From positions 1 to 9,301 of the forward strand of contig SMXV01000063.1 in NCBI GenBank assembly GCA_004356175.1: a DNA stretch of 9,301 nt. The letters are read 5' to 3'. Of the stretch, positions 1-7,051 are shown in pieces. This stretch comes from Acidobacteriota bacterium. GTDB taxonomy: Bacteria > Actinomycetota > Acidimicrobiia > Spongiisociales > UBA5794. The position numbers were made by a program, and so were the translations under genes. Each line of letters begins with the position of its first letter. Position 1 is the stretch's first letter. The notes under the pieces were generated by a model. It saw nothing but the letters and a program-made list of their open reading frames with translations. It ran no database searches and was not told the DNA's origin.

Positions 1-721
1 GTGAGAGAGCGAAGTCACGGATCTCGTACCCCTCATCCGTGAGCATGGTTCTCACCGAGTCCTGGGTAATGCCACCCAGGGCACCAGCCGCGGTGGGTGG
101 CGTGTAGAGAATGCCGTCCCTGACGGCGAAAATGTTCTCGCCTGATCCCTCAGCAACAAGACCTGACGTGTTCAACAGAATCGCCTCGTCGTATCCGGCT
201 CGGACGGCTGCAGTTTTTGCAAGAACAGAGTTGATGTAGGCACCTGTGCCCTTCGTGTTTGGCATGTTTGCTTCATGACCGATTCGACGCCACGACGAGA
301 CGGCAACCCTGATGCCCTTCTCCAGCCCTTCGTCTCCAAGGTACGCACCCCACTCCCACGCGGCGATCGCCACATGAACATCGGCGCCAGCCGGGTTGAG
401 ACCCATTGCACCGGTACCGAAGAACACGATCGGCCTGATGTAACACGACGAGAGATTGTTGACGCGCACGACCTCTGTGCACGCATCAACAATGGTGTCG
501 ATGCTGTACTCAAAGGGAATACCGAGTGCCTTCGTTGAGAGTTCGAGGCGTTTGATGTGGTCGACGAGGCGGAACACCGCCGGTCCGTCGTCGGTCTCAT
601 ATGTCCGTAGGCCCTCAAAGGCACCGGTACCGTAGTGAAGACCGTGTGTGAGGACATGCACCGTTGCGTCGGCCCATGGCACGAGTTTGCCGTCCATCCA
701 GATGTGTTCTGTTGCTTGCAT
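1..721 (-). CDS. ilvE: Branched-chain amino acid aminotransferase (partial, C-terminus off the left edge)
   Basis: PLP-dependent fold-type IV transaminase that interconverts leucine, isoleucine and valine with their 2-oxo acids, using glutamate/2-oxoglutarate, in the cytoplasm. The 240 visible residues align along their whole length with E. coli-type IlvE. Seen in order: the HYGTGAFEGLRTY block (29-41), DHIKRLELS (54-62) with the arginine expected to bind PLP phosphate, YIRPIVF (94-100), the Schiff-base lysine at about K157 in NTKGTGAYINS, and EGSGENIF (191-198), whose first Glu faces the PLP ring nitrogen. About 60 residues of a usual roughly 300 are missing because the frame runs out of the window; no stop is seen. 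The ATG at 719-721 is chosen because the protein begins just before the conserved IWMDGK strand; an AGGA lies close upstream. The gene follows the S9 peptidase by 47 bp on the same strand, so they may be co-transcribed. The FEGLRTY block fits IlvE better than D-amino-acid transaminase or PabC. Confidence 0.95.
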   Translation of the reverse strand, partial: MQATEHIWMDGKLVPWADATVHVLTHGLHYGTGAFEGLRTYETDDGPAVFRLVDHIKRLELSTKALGIPFEYSIDTIVDACTEVVRVNNLSSCYIRPIVFFGTGAMGLNPAGADVHVAIAAWEWGAYLGDEGLEKGIRVAVSSWRRIGHEANMPNTKGTGAYINSVLAKTAAVRAGYDEAILLNTSGLVAEGSGENIFAVRDGILYTPPTAAGALGGITQDSVRTMLTDEGYEIRDFALS

Positions 722-768
722 GTTCCTAGTTTGCCAGAGAATGCGCCCTTAGCCGCACATCTACGAGG

Positions 769-2685
769 TCACGTGTTGATGAATTTCTTGTGCCAGTCAA
801 TGATGGCTTCGAAACGGTCGATACGGTGTTTCGGTGCGCCGCTTCGCGAGAGCTCATGTCCCTCATCGGGAGGGAACAGAAGCAGTTCGGTCTCCACACC
901 CGAGCGGTGGAGGACACCAAAGAGCTGCTGGCCCTGTTCGACCGGACATCGAAAGTCGCCCTCGGAGTGCAGGACTAGTGTCGGTGTCTCGATGTCGTGT
1001 GCCCTGCCGAGTGCGCTTGCCTCCCATATCTCGTCAACACCGTCTGGGATATCGGCAAGGAGGTACAGATGCATGAACCACGGGATGTCTGTTGTGCCAG
1101 CCATCGAGACCCAGTTGTAGACACCACGTTCGGCGACTGCCGACACGTACGACGTGTCGCGCGCCGTGACCATGACAGTTGCGAGACCTCCATATGAGCC
1201 ACCCATGATGCCCTTGTTCTCAACGTCGAGGCGCGGGAACTGTTTCGCAGCTTCGTACGGTGCCGCCATGAGATCGGCGATATCCGGAGGAGTCTCCTGC
1301 GACCATCTGCCACATGGCGCTTCTCCAAATTCGAGACCGTACCCAGAGGAGCCCCGCGGATTGACTGCCACGACGCCAAACCCTGCTTCGACGTACATCT
1401 GAAATTCGTCGAAGAACCCCCATCCATACTGGGTATACGGTCCGCCATGAATGTTGAACAGCAGCGGCACGTTGTCGTCGCCTGCCGGGAGAAATACCCA
1501 GCCATGGATCTCGTGACCGTCCGACTCGTACACGAACTCCTGCGGCTCAACAAGCTGCGTATCGGCAACGAACTCGTCATTGAGAGATGTGATCTTACGT
1601 TCGCCACCGGCATCCCACAGATACACCTCGCCCGGTTGACGTGGCGACGAGGCGATGAACACGGCGCCGCGCCCGTCTGGTGAGGGGCACCACCCCGTGA
1701 TGAGGCGTTGACCACCGGCCACGTCGGATACCTCACCCGATGGGCTGACCGAGATGACGCGCTGACAGCCGCGGTCCTCGATAACCATCGTTGCGCTGTC
1801 GTCGTCGGAGAAGACGGGGGCTGTGAGCGGTCCCAGTGGATGACCAGGCATGATCGTGCGGTCAATGTCAGTGAGTTTCGTGAGCGCACCGTCCGGTTCG
1901 AGCCTTTGGAACGGGTTCGGATCGAGCGTGAAAGCATCGGTCTCTCGCCCGATGACATGGAGTGCAGCGCTCGGGCTGTATCCCGACCACGACCAGTCGC
2001 CCATCGGTGTCACGGGCGTTGCTCCACCGCTCGCGACGGCGATCGTGAATACCTGATTGAATGGACGAGTCCATCGCTCCCGGTGTGCAGCCGACAGGTA
2101 GGTAACTGATGAGGCATCGGGGCTCCATCGCGGACCGGACTCGTCGTAGTCACCTTCCGTGAGTTGCTCGGAGTCGCTGGAGTCCACGTCGTGGATCCAG
2201 ATGTGTGAGCGCTTGTTGTAGGTCCATCCTCGGTTGTCGAAGCGGAACGACGGGTTGCTGATCCGTCGTGGTGCACGAGTGCGTTCGTCGTCGTCATCGA
2301 ATCCATCGACATACTCAGCAACGACGATTGCAAGAACGTCACCAAGAGGAGACCACTCGAATGCTGTCACCCCGAGTTCGAAGTCGGTGACCACCTTCGC
2401 TTCACCGCCGTTCGTCGGCAGCAATGCAAGTTGGGTTCGGTCGTGTTCTCCGTCACCCTTGCGCAAGAACGCTAGTGTCGATCCGTCAGGCGACCATCGG
2501 GCATGCGTGTCCTCCCTGCCACTGGTTAGCTGGCGCGACGTCGTCCCATCCCAGAGCCATAACTGCCGGACATACTCGTCCTTCTCGATGTCCATTTGGG
2601 TAACGACGAACACGACGCGGACTCCATCTGGATGCATGAGTGCATCAGTTGGGACACGAAAGTCTCCAAGCTGATCTGGGCGCAT
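769..2685 (-). CDS. S9 (prolyl oligopeptidase) family serine peptidase, acylaminoacyl-peptidase/DPP type
   Basis: Cytoplasmic-type serine peptidase of 638 residues, expected to act on short or N-blocked peptides. The N-terminal half is a beta-propeller with WSPDG-like blade motifs at about 64-68, 111-116, 187-191 and 333-338. The C-terminal alpha/beta-hydrolase domain starts near 390. It shows HGGP (413-416, oxyanion hole region), NPRGSSGYG (442-450), the nucleophile Ser497 in GGSYGG, the acid Asp577 in SEGDFRCP, and His610 in PDEGHE, so the triad is complete. No signal peptide is seen. The frame stays open to a GTG at 2760. I prefer the ATG at 2683-2685 because a GAGAGA ribosome site lies 6 bases upstream, family members begin near LGDFRVPTDA, and the extra 25 residues would cover a palindromic promoter element. 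It diverges from pgpA and is followed by ilvE. Exact substrate cannot be read from sequence; annotation as dipeptidyl aminopeptidase/acylaminoacyl-peptidase is family-level. Confidence 0.93.
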   Translation of the reverse strand: MRPDQLGDFRVPTDALMHPDGVRVVFVVTQMDIEKDEYVRQLWLWDGTTSRQLTSGREDTHARWSPDGSTLAFLRKGDGEHDRTQLALLPTNGGEAKVVTDFELGVTAFEWSPLGDVLAIVVAEYVDGFDDDDERTRAPRRISNPSFRFDNRGWTYNKRSHIWIHDVDSSDSEQLTEGDYDESGPRWSPDASSVTYLSAAHRERWTRPFNQVFTIAVASGGATPVTPMGDWSWSGYSPSAALHVIGRETDAFTLDPNPFQRLEPDGALTKLTDIDRTIMPGHPLGPLTAPVFSDDDSATMVIEDRGCQRVISVSPSGEVSDVAGGQRLITGWCPSPDGRGAVFIASSPRQPGEVYLWDAGGERKITSLNDEFVADTQLVEPQEFVYESDGHEIHGWVFLPAGDDNVPLLFNIHGGPYTQYGWGFFDEFQMYVEAGFGVVAVNPRGSSGYGLEFGEAPCGRWSQETPPDIADLMAAPYEAAKQFPRLDVENKGIMGGSYGGLATVMVTARDTSYVSAVAERGVYNWVSMAGTTDIPWFMHLYLLADIPDGVDEIWEASALGRAHDIETPTLVLHSEGDFRCPVEQGQQLFGVLHRSGVETELLLFPPDEGHELSRSGAPKHRIDRFEAIIDWHKKFINT

Positions 2686-2719
2686 GACATCTCTCTCGTG
2701 GAGCGGATCTGGAGGTCGA

Positions 2720-2747
2720 ACGATACGCAGACCTGTGTCGGTGTGAG
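2720..2747 (-). promoter_or_regulatory. Candidate promoter of the S9 peptidase gene
   Basis: On the minus strand TATCGT (2725-2720) resembles a -10 box, and CTCACA (2747-2742), 16 bp further upstream, matches TTGACA in four of six positions. Transcription would start near 2713, leaving a leader of about 28 bases that includes the GAGAGA ribosome site. The -35 part lies inside the palindrome at 2740-2763. Weak by eye; position is the best support. Confidence 0.3.
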
Positions 2748-2763
2748 CAGTACTGCACACACC
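2740..2763. promoter_or_regulatory. 24-bp near-perfect palindrome, candidate operator of the pgpA/peptidase divergent promoters
   Basis: Left half GGTGTGAGCAGT and right half ACTGCACACACC are reverse complements in 11 of 12 positions; only 2746/2757 fails. There is no spacer: the centre is the AGTACT core at 2749-2754. It lies between the divergent starts (2685 minus, 2781/2784 plus), where a dimeric regulator could block both promoters. The regulator family is unknown to me; it does not resemble the actinobacterial SOS box. Confidence 0.55.
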
Positions 2764-2771
2764 TAGCGGTC

Positions 2772-2777
2772 TACTGT
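2772..2777 (+). promoter_or_regulatory. Candidate -10 box for leaderless pgpA transcription
   Basis: TACTGT fits TAnnnT and ends 6 bases before the GTG at 2784 (and 3 before the GTG at 2781). No Shine-Dalgarno sequence precedes either GTG, so a leaderless message starting at 2784 would explain the arrangement. No recognisable -35 is present; the expected -35 site falls within the palindrome at 2740-2763. Confidence 0.35.
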
Positions 2778-2780
2778 CTG

Positions 2781-3233
2781 GTGGTGCACAGATTTGTTGC
2801 TTCAGGATTCGGTGTGGGGCTCATCCCGTCGCGACTGTGGGGTTCAGACAACGGCGCTGGGACATTCGGCGCGGCACTCGCAGCCTTCGGCGCGTATCTC
2901 CTGATTGGCCAAGCGTGGTGGATTCACATGCTCGTGTTCATTCTCTTTCTTGTACTGTCCTTGTGGTCGTCAAGACCCTTCGCCGACGACCACGCCGATC
3001 CTGGATGGATCGTGATCGACGAGATGGCCGGAACATTCGTCGCGGTCATCGCTCTGGCCGGATGGCCGTGGCTTATCGCGGTGGTCGTTGCACGTCTTGC
3101 GGACATCTTCAAGGTGCTGCCAGGGGTCCCTCAAGCCGAGAAACTTCCTGGTGCCATCGGCATCACCATGGACGACGTGGTCGCAGGTCTCTACGGCTTA
3201 GCAGCCGGATGGCTGGCCGTGTTGATTCTGTGA
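2781..3233 (+). CDS. pgpA: Phosphatidylglycerophosphatase A
   Basis: Membrane phosphatase that removes phosphate from phosphatidylglycerophosphate to give phosphatidylglycerol, the last step of PG synthesis. The 150-residue product carries the PgpA landmarks: GAGTFG near 25-30 (the family's PGTxGS loop), DPGWIVIDEMAGTF (73-86) with acidic D80/E81, RLADIFKV (105-112), and GITMDDVVAGLY (127-138) with D131/D132. These acidic residues are the expected metal/phosphate site. Four hydrophobic stretches (about 31-44, 48-63, 83-103 and 133-150) fit a multi-pass membrane protein. It is slightly shorter than E. coli PgpA. The loop before GAGTFG is some six residues longer (SRLWGSDN) than the familiar PKAPGT form. 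Start is GTG at 2781, or GTG at 2784 one codon later. It is the only plus-strand gene here, divergent from the peptidase and convergent with serA, the two stops being 14 bp apart with no terminator hairpin visible. Confidence 0.9.
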   Translation: MVHRFVASGFGVGLIPSRLWGSDNGAGTFGAALAAFGAYLLIGQAWWIHMLVFILFLVLSLWSSRPFADDHADPGWIVIDEMAGTFVAVIALAGWPWLIAVVVARLADIFKVLPGVPQAEKLPGAIGITMDDVVAGLYGLAAGWLAVLIL

Positions 3234-3247
3234 AGAGACCTAGCTGT

Positions 3248-4831
3248 TCACGACAGATCGATGTAGCGGGCTGCATGGATGCCGTCGAGGGAAATGAGTC
3301 CAGCGGTCTCGTCCTCTGAGATTGCTGCGTCGAGCGCGATTCCCATCATCGCGGCGCTGCCGTCCGGTGCCCGCCCGACGACCATGTCGGCAATGTTGCT
3401 GCCGATGTCCGCCAGGTATGTGCCGACCCTGCCGATGCATCCGAGCACGTCGTCGTTGCGGACCAGCAACATGTGGTCTGTCAGGGGAACCTCGATTGCG
3501 TACCCATCCACACCGACGAGAACTGCGCCTTTCCGCTCCATGAATGTGCCAGCAACTGTGCGTTCCCTTCCAGCTACCGTCCCGCTGATCCGAACAACGG
3601 ATTGATAGTCCGAGACCTCCGGCTGCGCCTCCTCGACAACCGAAACACCTAGTTCTCTTGCAATAATGGGAGCGTTGACATACGAGACGGGCCTGTCGCG
3701 AGTGACACTGAGAGCACCCTTGAGAGCCGCTAGAGCAATCGGTTTGACGGGGTCATCAGCAAGAGCGCCTTTGGATGTCACGACAAGTTGGTCCGGCAAC
3801 CCACCGGAGAAGACGGCAAAGATCTTGCCAAGGTTCTCCGCGAGTTTCACGAAGGGCATGAGTTCGGGTGACACGTCTGGCCCGAGGTCGAGATTCACGG
3901 CGCTGAGCACTAGCTCACCTCCAAGCGCTGCGCCCACGGCTTCGGCAACGGCGATCCCAGCCTTGTCCTGGGCCTCCCTTGTGCTCGCACCGAGATGGGG
4001 AGTGACAACGATCCCCGTGACACCAATCAGGGGACTATCTGTGGACGGTTCAGAGTCGAAGACATCAATCGCCGCACCGCCGACCCTGCCGTCGCGGACT
4101 GCGTCAGCCAAGTCCTGTTCGTTCACGAGGCCGCCGCGAGCCACGTTCACGATGCGGACGTCGTCCTTCATTTTCTTGATCGATTCCTTGTTGATGATGT
4201 TCTCGGTTTGTGGCGTGCGGGGCAGGTGAATCGTCACCATGTCCGCAGCGGCAAACAGGTCATCGAGATCCATCAGCTCAACGTCCAGGTGTCGGACCCG
4301 TTCAGATGACACGTACGGATCGTACGCGACAACGTTCATACCAAACGCTTTGGCCCGTTGCGCCACAAGGATGCCAATCCTGCCAAGACCGAGCACACCG
4401 AGGGTTTTCCCGTGCAGCTCAATGCCGCTGAGTGTGCTCCTGTCCCATCTGCCCTCCCTCAGGCTGCGGTCTGCCTCAGGTATCCTCCGTGCCTGGGCGA
4501 GCAACATCGCCATCGTGTGTTCGGCCGCTGAGATAGTGTTGGCATTTGGCGCGTTCACAACGAGGACACCACGTTCCGTTGCGGCTTCGAGGTCGATATT
4601 GTCAACGCCGATGCCAGCACGACCGATAACCATGAGCTTCTCTGCAGCTTCGATTAGCTCGCGGTCGACCTGGGTGTTTGATCGAACGATGATTGCGGAT
4701 GCGTCGACGACCAGATCGAGAAGTTCGGTTCGCTGGCGGTCGACCGCGTCAACAACGTCGTAGCGTTCCGAGAGTCCCTCGATTCCGCTTTTTGCGATTT
4801 TCTCTGCAACGACGACTTTCAGTCGGCCCAT
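3248..4831 (-). CDS. serA: D-3-phosphoglycerate dehydrogenase, long form with ASB and ACT domains
   Basis: Oxidises 3-phosphoglycerate to 3-phosphohydroxypyruvate with NAD, the first committed step of serine synthesis, in the cytoplasm. The 527-residue product has the full long-form architecture: split substrate domain (1-100 and about 285-315), Rossmann NAD domain with GLGRIG (148-153) and D171 ending strand two, catalytic R232 (NVARGGLV), E261 (DSEPSTD) and H279 (TPHLGAST). An ASB domain follows (about 320-450), then a C-terminal ACT domain (about 454-527) where GRVGTYLADIGSNIADM is the ligand-binding face; feedback inhibition by serine is known for this form and inferred here. The frame is open upstream to 4945, but the ATG at 4829-4831 is chosen because a strong GAGGGAG site sits 5 bases before it and the earlier part overlaps tupA. 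It lies 63 bp below tupA on the same strand. Confidence 0.97.
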   Translation of the reverse strand: MGRLKVVVAEKIAKSGIEGLSERYDVVDAVDRQRTELLDLVVDASAIIVRSNTQVDRELIEAAEKLMVIGRAGIGVDNIDLEAATERGVLVVNAPNANTISAAEHTMAMLLAQARRIPEADRSLREGRWDRSTLSGIELHGKTLGVLGLGRIGILVAQRAKAFGMNVVAYDPYVSSERVRHLDVELMDLDDLFAAADMVTIHLPRTPQTENIINKESIKKMKDDVRIVNVARGGLVNEQDLADAVRDGRVGGAAIDVFDSEPSTDSPLIGVTGIVVTPHLGASTREAQDKAGIAVAEAVGAALGGELVLSAVNLDLGPDVSPELMPFVKLAENLGKIFAVFSGGLPDQLVVTSKGALADDPVKPIALAALKGALSVTRDRPVSYVNAPIIARELGVSVVEEAQPEVSDYQSVVRISGTVAGRERTVAGTFMERKGAVLVGVDGYAIEVPLTDHMLLVRNDDVLGCIGRVGTYLADIGSNIADMVVGRAPDGSAAMMGIALDAAISEDETAGLISLDGIHAARYIDLS

Positions 4832-4836
4832 GTCAG

Positions 4837-4843
4837 CTCCCTC
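4837..4843 (-). promoter_or_regulatory. Strong ribosome binding site of serA
   Basis: GAGGGAG on the minus strand, 5 bases before the ATG at 4831. It decides the serA start against the longer open frame reaching 4945. It is the clearest Shine-Dalgarno sequence in the window. Confidence 0.8.
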
Positions 4844-4854
4844 AGACTGGAGAC

Positions 4855-4865
4855 ACCATATTGGT
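4855..4865 (-). promoter_or_regulatory. Small palindrome with a -10-like box upstream of serA
   Basis: ACCA-ATA-TGGT (minus strand) is an 11-bp dyad containing TATGGT, a passable -10 box about 24 bases before the serA ATG. No convincing -35 sits 16-18 bp above it. It could allow serA to be transcribed independently of the transporter genes, but chance is possible at this length. No terminator hairpin is seen between the tupA stop and this point. Confidence 0.25.
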
Positions 4866-4895
4866 ATCGCCGCGGAGATGTGGCGACACGTTGCA

Positions 4896-5672
4896 TCAGA
4901 ATTCGTACACCTGTTGACCGAAGAGTTCATCGTTCGCAGCGACAAGTGCCGCCCTTCCGAGAGGAGAGCTGATCCATTCGAAGAACGATGCGCCGGCTTT
5001 CGACGCCGATTCGACGAGCGTGAGCTGATACGGATTCGGGATCGCGGTGTTCGGCACCTTGAGGAGTGACAGCTGGTTGTCTGCCGTGAGGAATGCGCCG
5101 TGCTCTGTGAGCGTGGCTGCGTGTCTCTGATCGGCTACGAGAAGTGTTGCGCCCATTGCCGTTCCTGTCCTGAGGTACCACAGCTCGCCTGAGGGGTCGA
5201 TATTCGCTGCGTTCCATGCGTCGCGTTCCGCTGCGTTGGTGCCTGATCCATCGTCACGGCTGACGAACAGTACCTCTCGCTCGGCGACGATGGAGAGCGC
5301 CTCAACCAGCGATGAAGCTTCGATGGTGATGGAGGGGTCGGCTACGAGGTGGAACGTGCTCGCGAAGGTATCCGTCGACTGCGAGGCTGGTTGGCTTGAC
5401 AGATACTCGTCGAGTACTTCTTTGTTGTGAGTAATCAGCACGTCGGCGTTCCCCGATGACGCCAGCACTATCGCTTCGGATGACGAGAGCGCAATCACAG
5501 CAATGTTGTCGTCGGGGTGGTCAACGGAGTAGGCCGCGACAAGTTCTGCCATCAGACCTGAGTCAACGAGTGTGGTACCAGCCGCAACGACCGCGCGTGA
5601 CTGGTCGTTTGCCCCGCACGCTGACATGAGTAGCAGGAGAGCAAGGGCAGCGGCCCATCGGCGAGTCGTCAC
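4896..5672 (-). CDS. tupA: ABC transporter substrate-binding lipoprotein, TupA-like (tungstate-type family)
   Basis: Periplasmic-binding-type lipoprotein of 258 residues that should capture an oxyanion for the TupBC importer. Residues 1-19 form a lipoprotein signal: TTRR, a hydrophobic run, then MSAC with Cys19 to be lipidated. Family landmarks: VDSGLM (36-41), GNADVLITH (74-82), VSRDDGSGT (137-145), ELWYLRTG (163-170), AMGATL (172-177), NPYQL (213-217). Several signature residues differ from typical TupA: the TTTS stretch reads AGTT (31-34), VGTGQAL reads LSSSEAI (62-68), and TDRGT reads TEHGA (189-193). Tungstate specificity is therefore not secure; molybdate, vanadate or another anion is possible. 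The GTG start at 5672 shares GTGA with the tupC stop (4-bp overlap), implying coupled translation; a GAAGG abuts it. The gene closes the transporter operon. Confidence 0.85.
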   Translation of the reverse strand: MTTRRWAAALALLLLMSACGANDQSRAVVAAGTTLVDSGLMAELVAAYSVDHPDDNIAVIALSSSEAIVLASSGNADVLITHNKEVLDEYLSSQPASQSTDTFASTFHLVADPSITIEASSLVEALSIVAEREVLFVSRDDGSGTNAAERDAWNAANIDPSGELWYLRTGTAMGATLLVADQRHAATLTEHGAFLTADNQLSLLKVPNTAIPNPYQLTLVESASKAGASFFEWISSPLGRAALVAANDELFGQQVYEF

Positions 5673-6310
5673 CCTTCACCGATGATCTCTTCAACCCGCC
5701 CCGAGCCGGGATTGCCGACGACCTCGGCGACGGTTCCATCTCGGATAATCACACCCTCATCGATTACCAGCAAGCGGTCCGCGAGACCCGTCACAGCGTC
5801 GAGGCTATGAGTGGCCCACAGCAGAGCTCGATTTTCGGTTCGTTGTCTGATCACATCAACGGTTGTTCTGCGGCTGGCGGTGTTGATCGGCGCAATCGGC
5901 TCGTCGAGAAGTACCAGCGGTGCGCTCGATGCAAGTGTCCTCGCCAAGCCGATTCGTTGTGCCTCCCCCACCGATATCTCATTTGCTGACCTGCCGAGGA
6001 TGTGGTCGACCGACAGTTCGCCTGCGAGGCGGCGGGCGATGTCGGAGTTGTCTGGCGAGAGCCCCAGAACCAGGTTCGATTGAACTGTTCCGCGAAACAT
6101 GTATGGCTTCTGCGGAAGGTAGGCAACCTCAGCAAGCGGGTGGCTGCCCGGGGCTGTGCCGGCGACGATACGCAGAAGGGACGACTTTCCTGCGCCGTTA
6201 GGGCCAAAGAGGGCTACCGATTCAGTGGATCCGATGACGAGGTCAAGTCCGCTGAGAACAGACCCATCGGGTGGGAAAGTGATCGATCTGAAGTGGAAGC
6301 CATCAGACAT
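5669..6310 (-). CDS. tupC: ABC transporter ATP-binding protein, TupC-like
   Basis: Cytoplasmic ATPase subunit of the oxyanion importer, 213 residues, a usual length for the family. Walker A is GPNGAGKS (36-43), the Q-loop glutamine is Q67 in YLPQKPYMFRG, Walker B is PLVLLDEP (131-138) with catalytic E137, and the switch histidine is H168 in WATHS. The signature motif reads ISVGE (112-116) where LSGGE/Q is usual, and the D-loop region after Walker B reads PINTAS without the customary Asp; both are divergent but leave the catalytic residues intact. Start ATG at 6308-6310 has AGAGGT about 7 bases upstream, and the gene overlaps the end of tupB by 8 bp, its own stop overlapping the tupA start. 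The assignment as TupC rather than another importer ATPase rests mostly on its two neighbours. Confidence 0.92.
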   Translation of the reverse strand: MSDGFHFRSITFPPDGSVLSGLDLVIGSTESVALFGPNGAGKSSLLRIVAGTAPGSHPLAEVAYLPQKPYMFRGTVQSNLVLGLSPDNSDIARRLAGELSVDHILGRSANEISVGEAQRIGLARTLASSAPLVLLDEPIAPINTASRRTTVDVIRQRTENRALLWATHSLDAVTGLADRLLVIDEGVIIRDGTVAEVVGNPGSGRVEEIIGEG

Positions 6311-7004
6311 GCGCGCTACCTCTTGTCTGAAGCCACGTGACAGTTCCGTTCACCATGACCGAGAGCACCAGCAGAACGATCCCAAGGGCAATTGCTGCTC
6401 CGAAGCGGGCCTGTCGTGTCTCCTGCACAATTGCCGTCGTCAACACCCTCGTCTCCCCCGCAATATTTCCTCCCACGATTAGGACGGCACCCACCTCCGA
6501 GATGACCCTGCCGAAAGCAGCAGCGACCGCTGCAAGCACACCAATGCGTGCTTCTGATACGAGGATTCGCAGTCGGGACAGCGGCGGAAGACGAAGCGCT
6601 GCAAGCTGCTCTGTCGCTGCGGGTGCAAGCCCTGCCACAGCACCGAGCGTTACGCCAATCGCTATCGGGAGGGCCAGGATCATCTGAACAATCACCATTG
6701 CGGTTGGAGTGAACAAAAGGTCGAGTACACCAAGCGGGCCGTTGCCCCACAAGATGAGGAGCACAAAGAGACCTACCAGGACCGGGGGCAGTCCCATACC
6801 GACGTTGACGACTGTGCGGACCAACCACCGCCCTCTGAATGTTGCGTGCGCGAGCCACACCCCAATCGGGATGCCGATACCTGCCGAGAGAGCAGTCGCC
6901 AACGTCGAGACAACCAGCGTCAAAACGATGATGCCGCGCAGATCAGTCCCGAACGTCGAAAGATATTCGAACGCCTCAACAAGTGAGTCCCACAAGAACG
7001 CCAT
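6303..7004 (-). CDS. tupB: ABC transporter permease, TupB-like (tungstate-type)
   Basis: Inner-membrane channel subunit of 233 residues, first gene of the three-gene importer. Hydrophobic segments lie near 24-52, 63-86, 97-126, 152-180 and 203-224, as expected for a BPD-type permease. The stretch GRWLVRTVVNVGMGLPPVLVG (58-78) and the following GPLG plus FTPTAMVIVQ (98-107) are hallmarks of TupB proteins. A cytoplasmic coupling loop of EAA type spans about 151-180 (conserved SEVGAVLIVGGN at 169-180) and would dock on TupC. The ATG at 7002-7004 is preceded directly by GAGGG, too close to serve as a ribosome site, but by a TACCGT box 6 bases away, suggesting a leaderless message. The 181-bp gap to gatB upstream contains the large palindrome. 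In this family import feeds tungsto- or molybdoenzymes; none is visible in this window. Confidence 0.92.
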   Translation of the reverse strand: MAFLWDSLVEAFEYLSTFGTDLRGIIVLTLVVSTLATALSAGIGIPIGVWLAHATFRGRWLVRTVVNVGMGLPPVLVGLFVLLILWGNGPLGVLDLLFTPTAMVIVQMILALPIAIGVTLGAVAGLAPAATEQLAALRLPPLSRLRILVSEARIGVLAAVAAAFGRVISEVGAVLIVGGNIAGETRVLTTAIVQETRQARFGAAIALGIVLLVLSVMVNGTVTWLQTRGSAHV

Positions 7005-7010
7005 CCCTCA

Positions 7011-7016
7011 ACGGTA
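7011..7016 (-). promoter_or_regulatory. Candidate -10 box for leaderless tupBCA transcription
   Basis: TACCGT on the minus strand ends 6 bases before the tupB ATG, the spacing expected if the transcript begins at the start codon. No -35 consensus is visible 16-18 bp above it. The arrangement mirrors pgpA (TACTGT, 6 bases, GTG), which strengthens both slightly. Confidence 0.35.
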
Positions 7017-7051
7017 GGACAAAATCCCCACTTCCGTAGCCCCACCCGGCT

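Noticed and set aside
61..80. Perfect 7-bp inverted repeat with a 6-base loop (CCTGGGT...ACCCAGG).
   Set aside because: It lies within ilvE coding sequence encoding the conserved LGGITQD region; codon constraint and GC richness explain it, and no T-tract follows.
1708..2109. Plus-strand open frames antisense to the peptidase gene, and similar ones antisense to serA, tup and gatB.
   Set aside because: Low-complexity Arg/Ser/Pro-rich products without family motifs, opposite well-supported genes; typical shadows of GC-rich coding DNA.
2281..2300. CGT/CGA-rich triplet run that looks like a microsatellite.
   Set aside because: It encodes a short acidic loop (DGFDDDDERT) of the beta-propeller in frame and is too short and irregular to be a repeat tract.
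2686..2760. N-terminal extension of the S9 peptidase to a GTG at 2760.
   Set aside because: The added 25 residues match no family feature, the GTG has no good ribosome site, and the ATG at 2685 has GAGAGA at proper spacing.
4832..4945. N-terminal extension of SerA upstream of 4831.
   Set aside because: It would overlap tupA and bypass the strong GAGGGAG site; SerA proteins begin at the VVVAEKIA strand.
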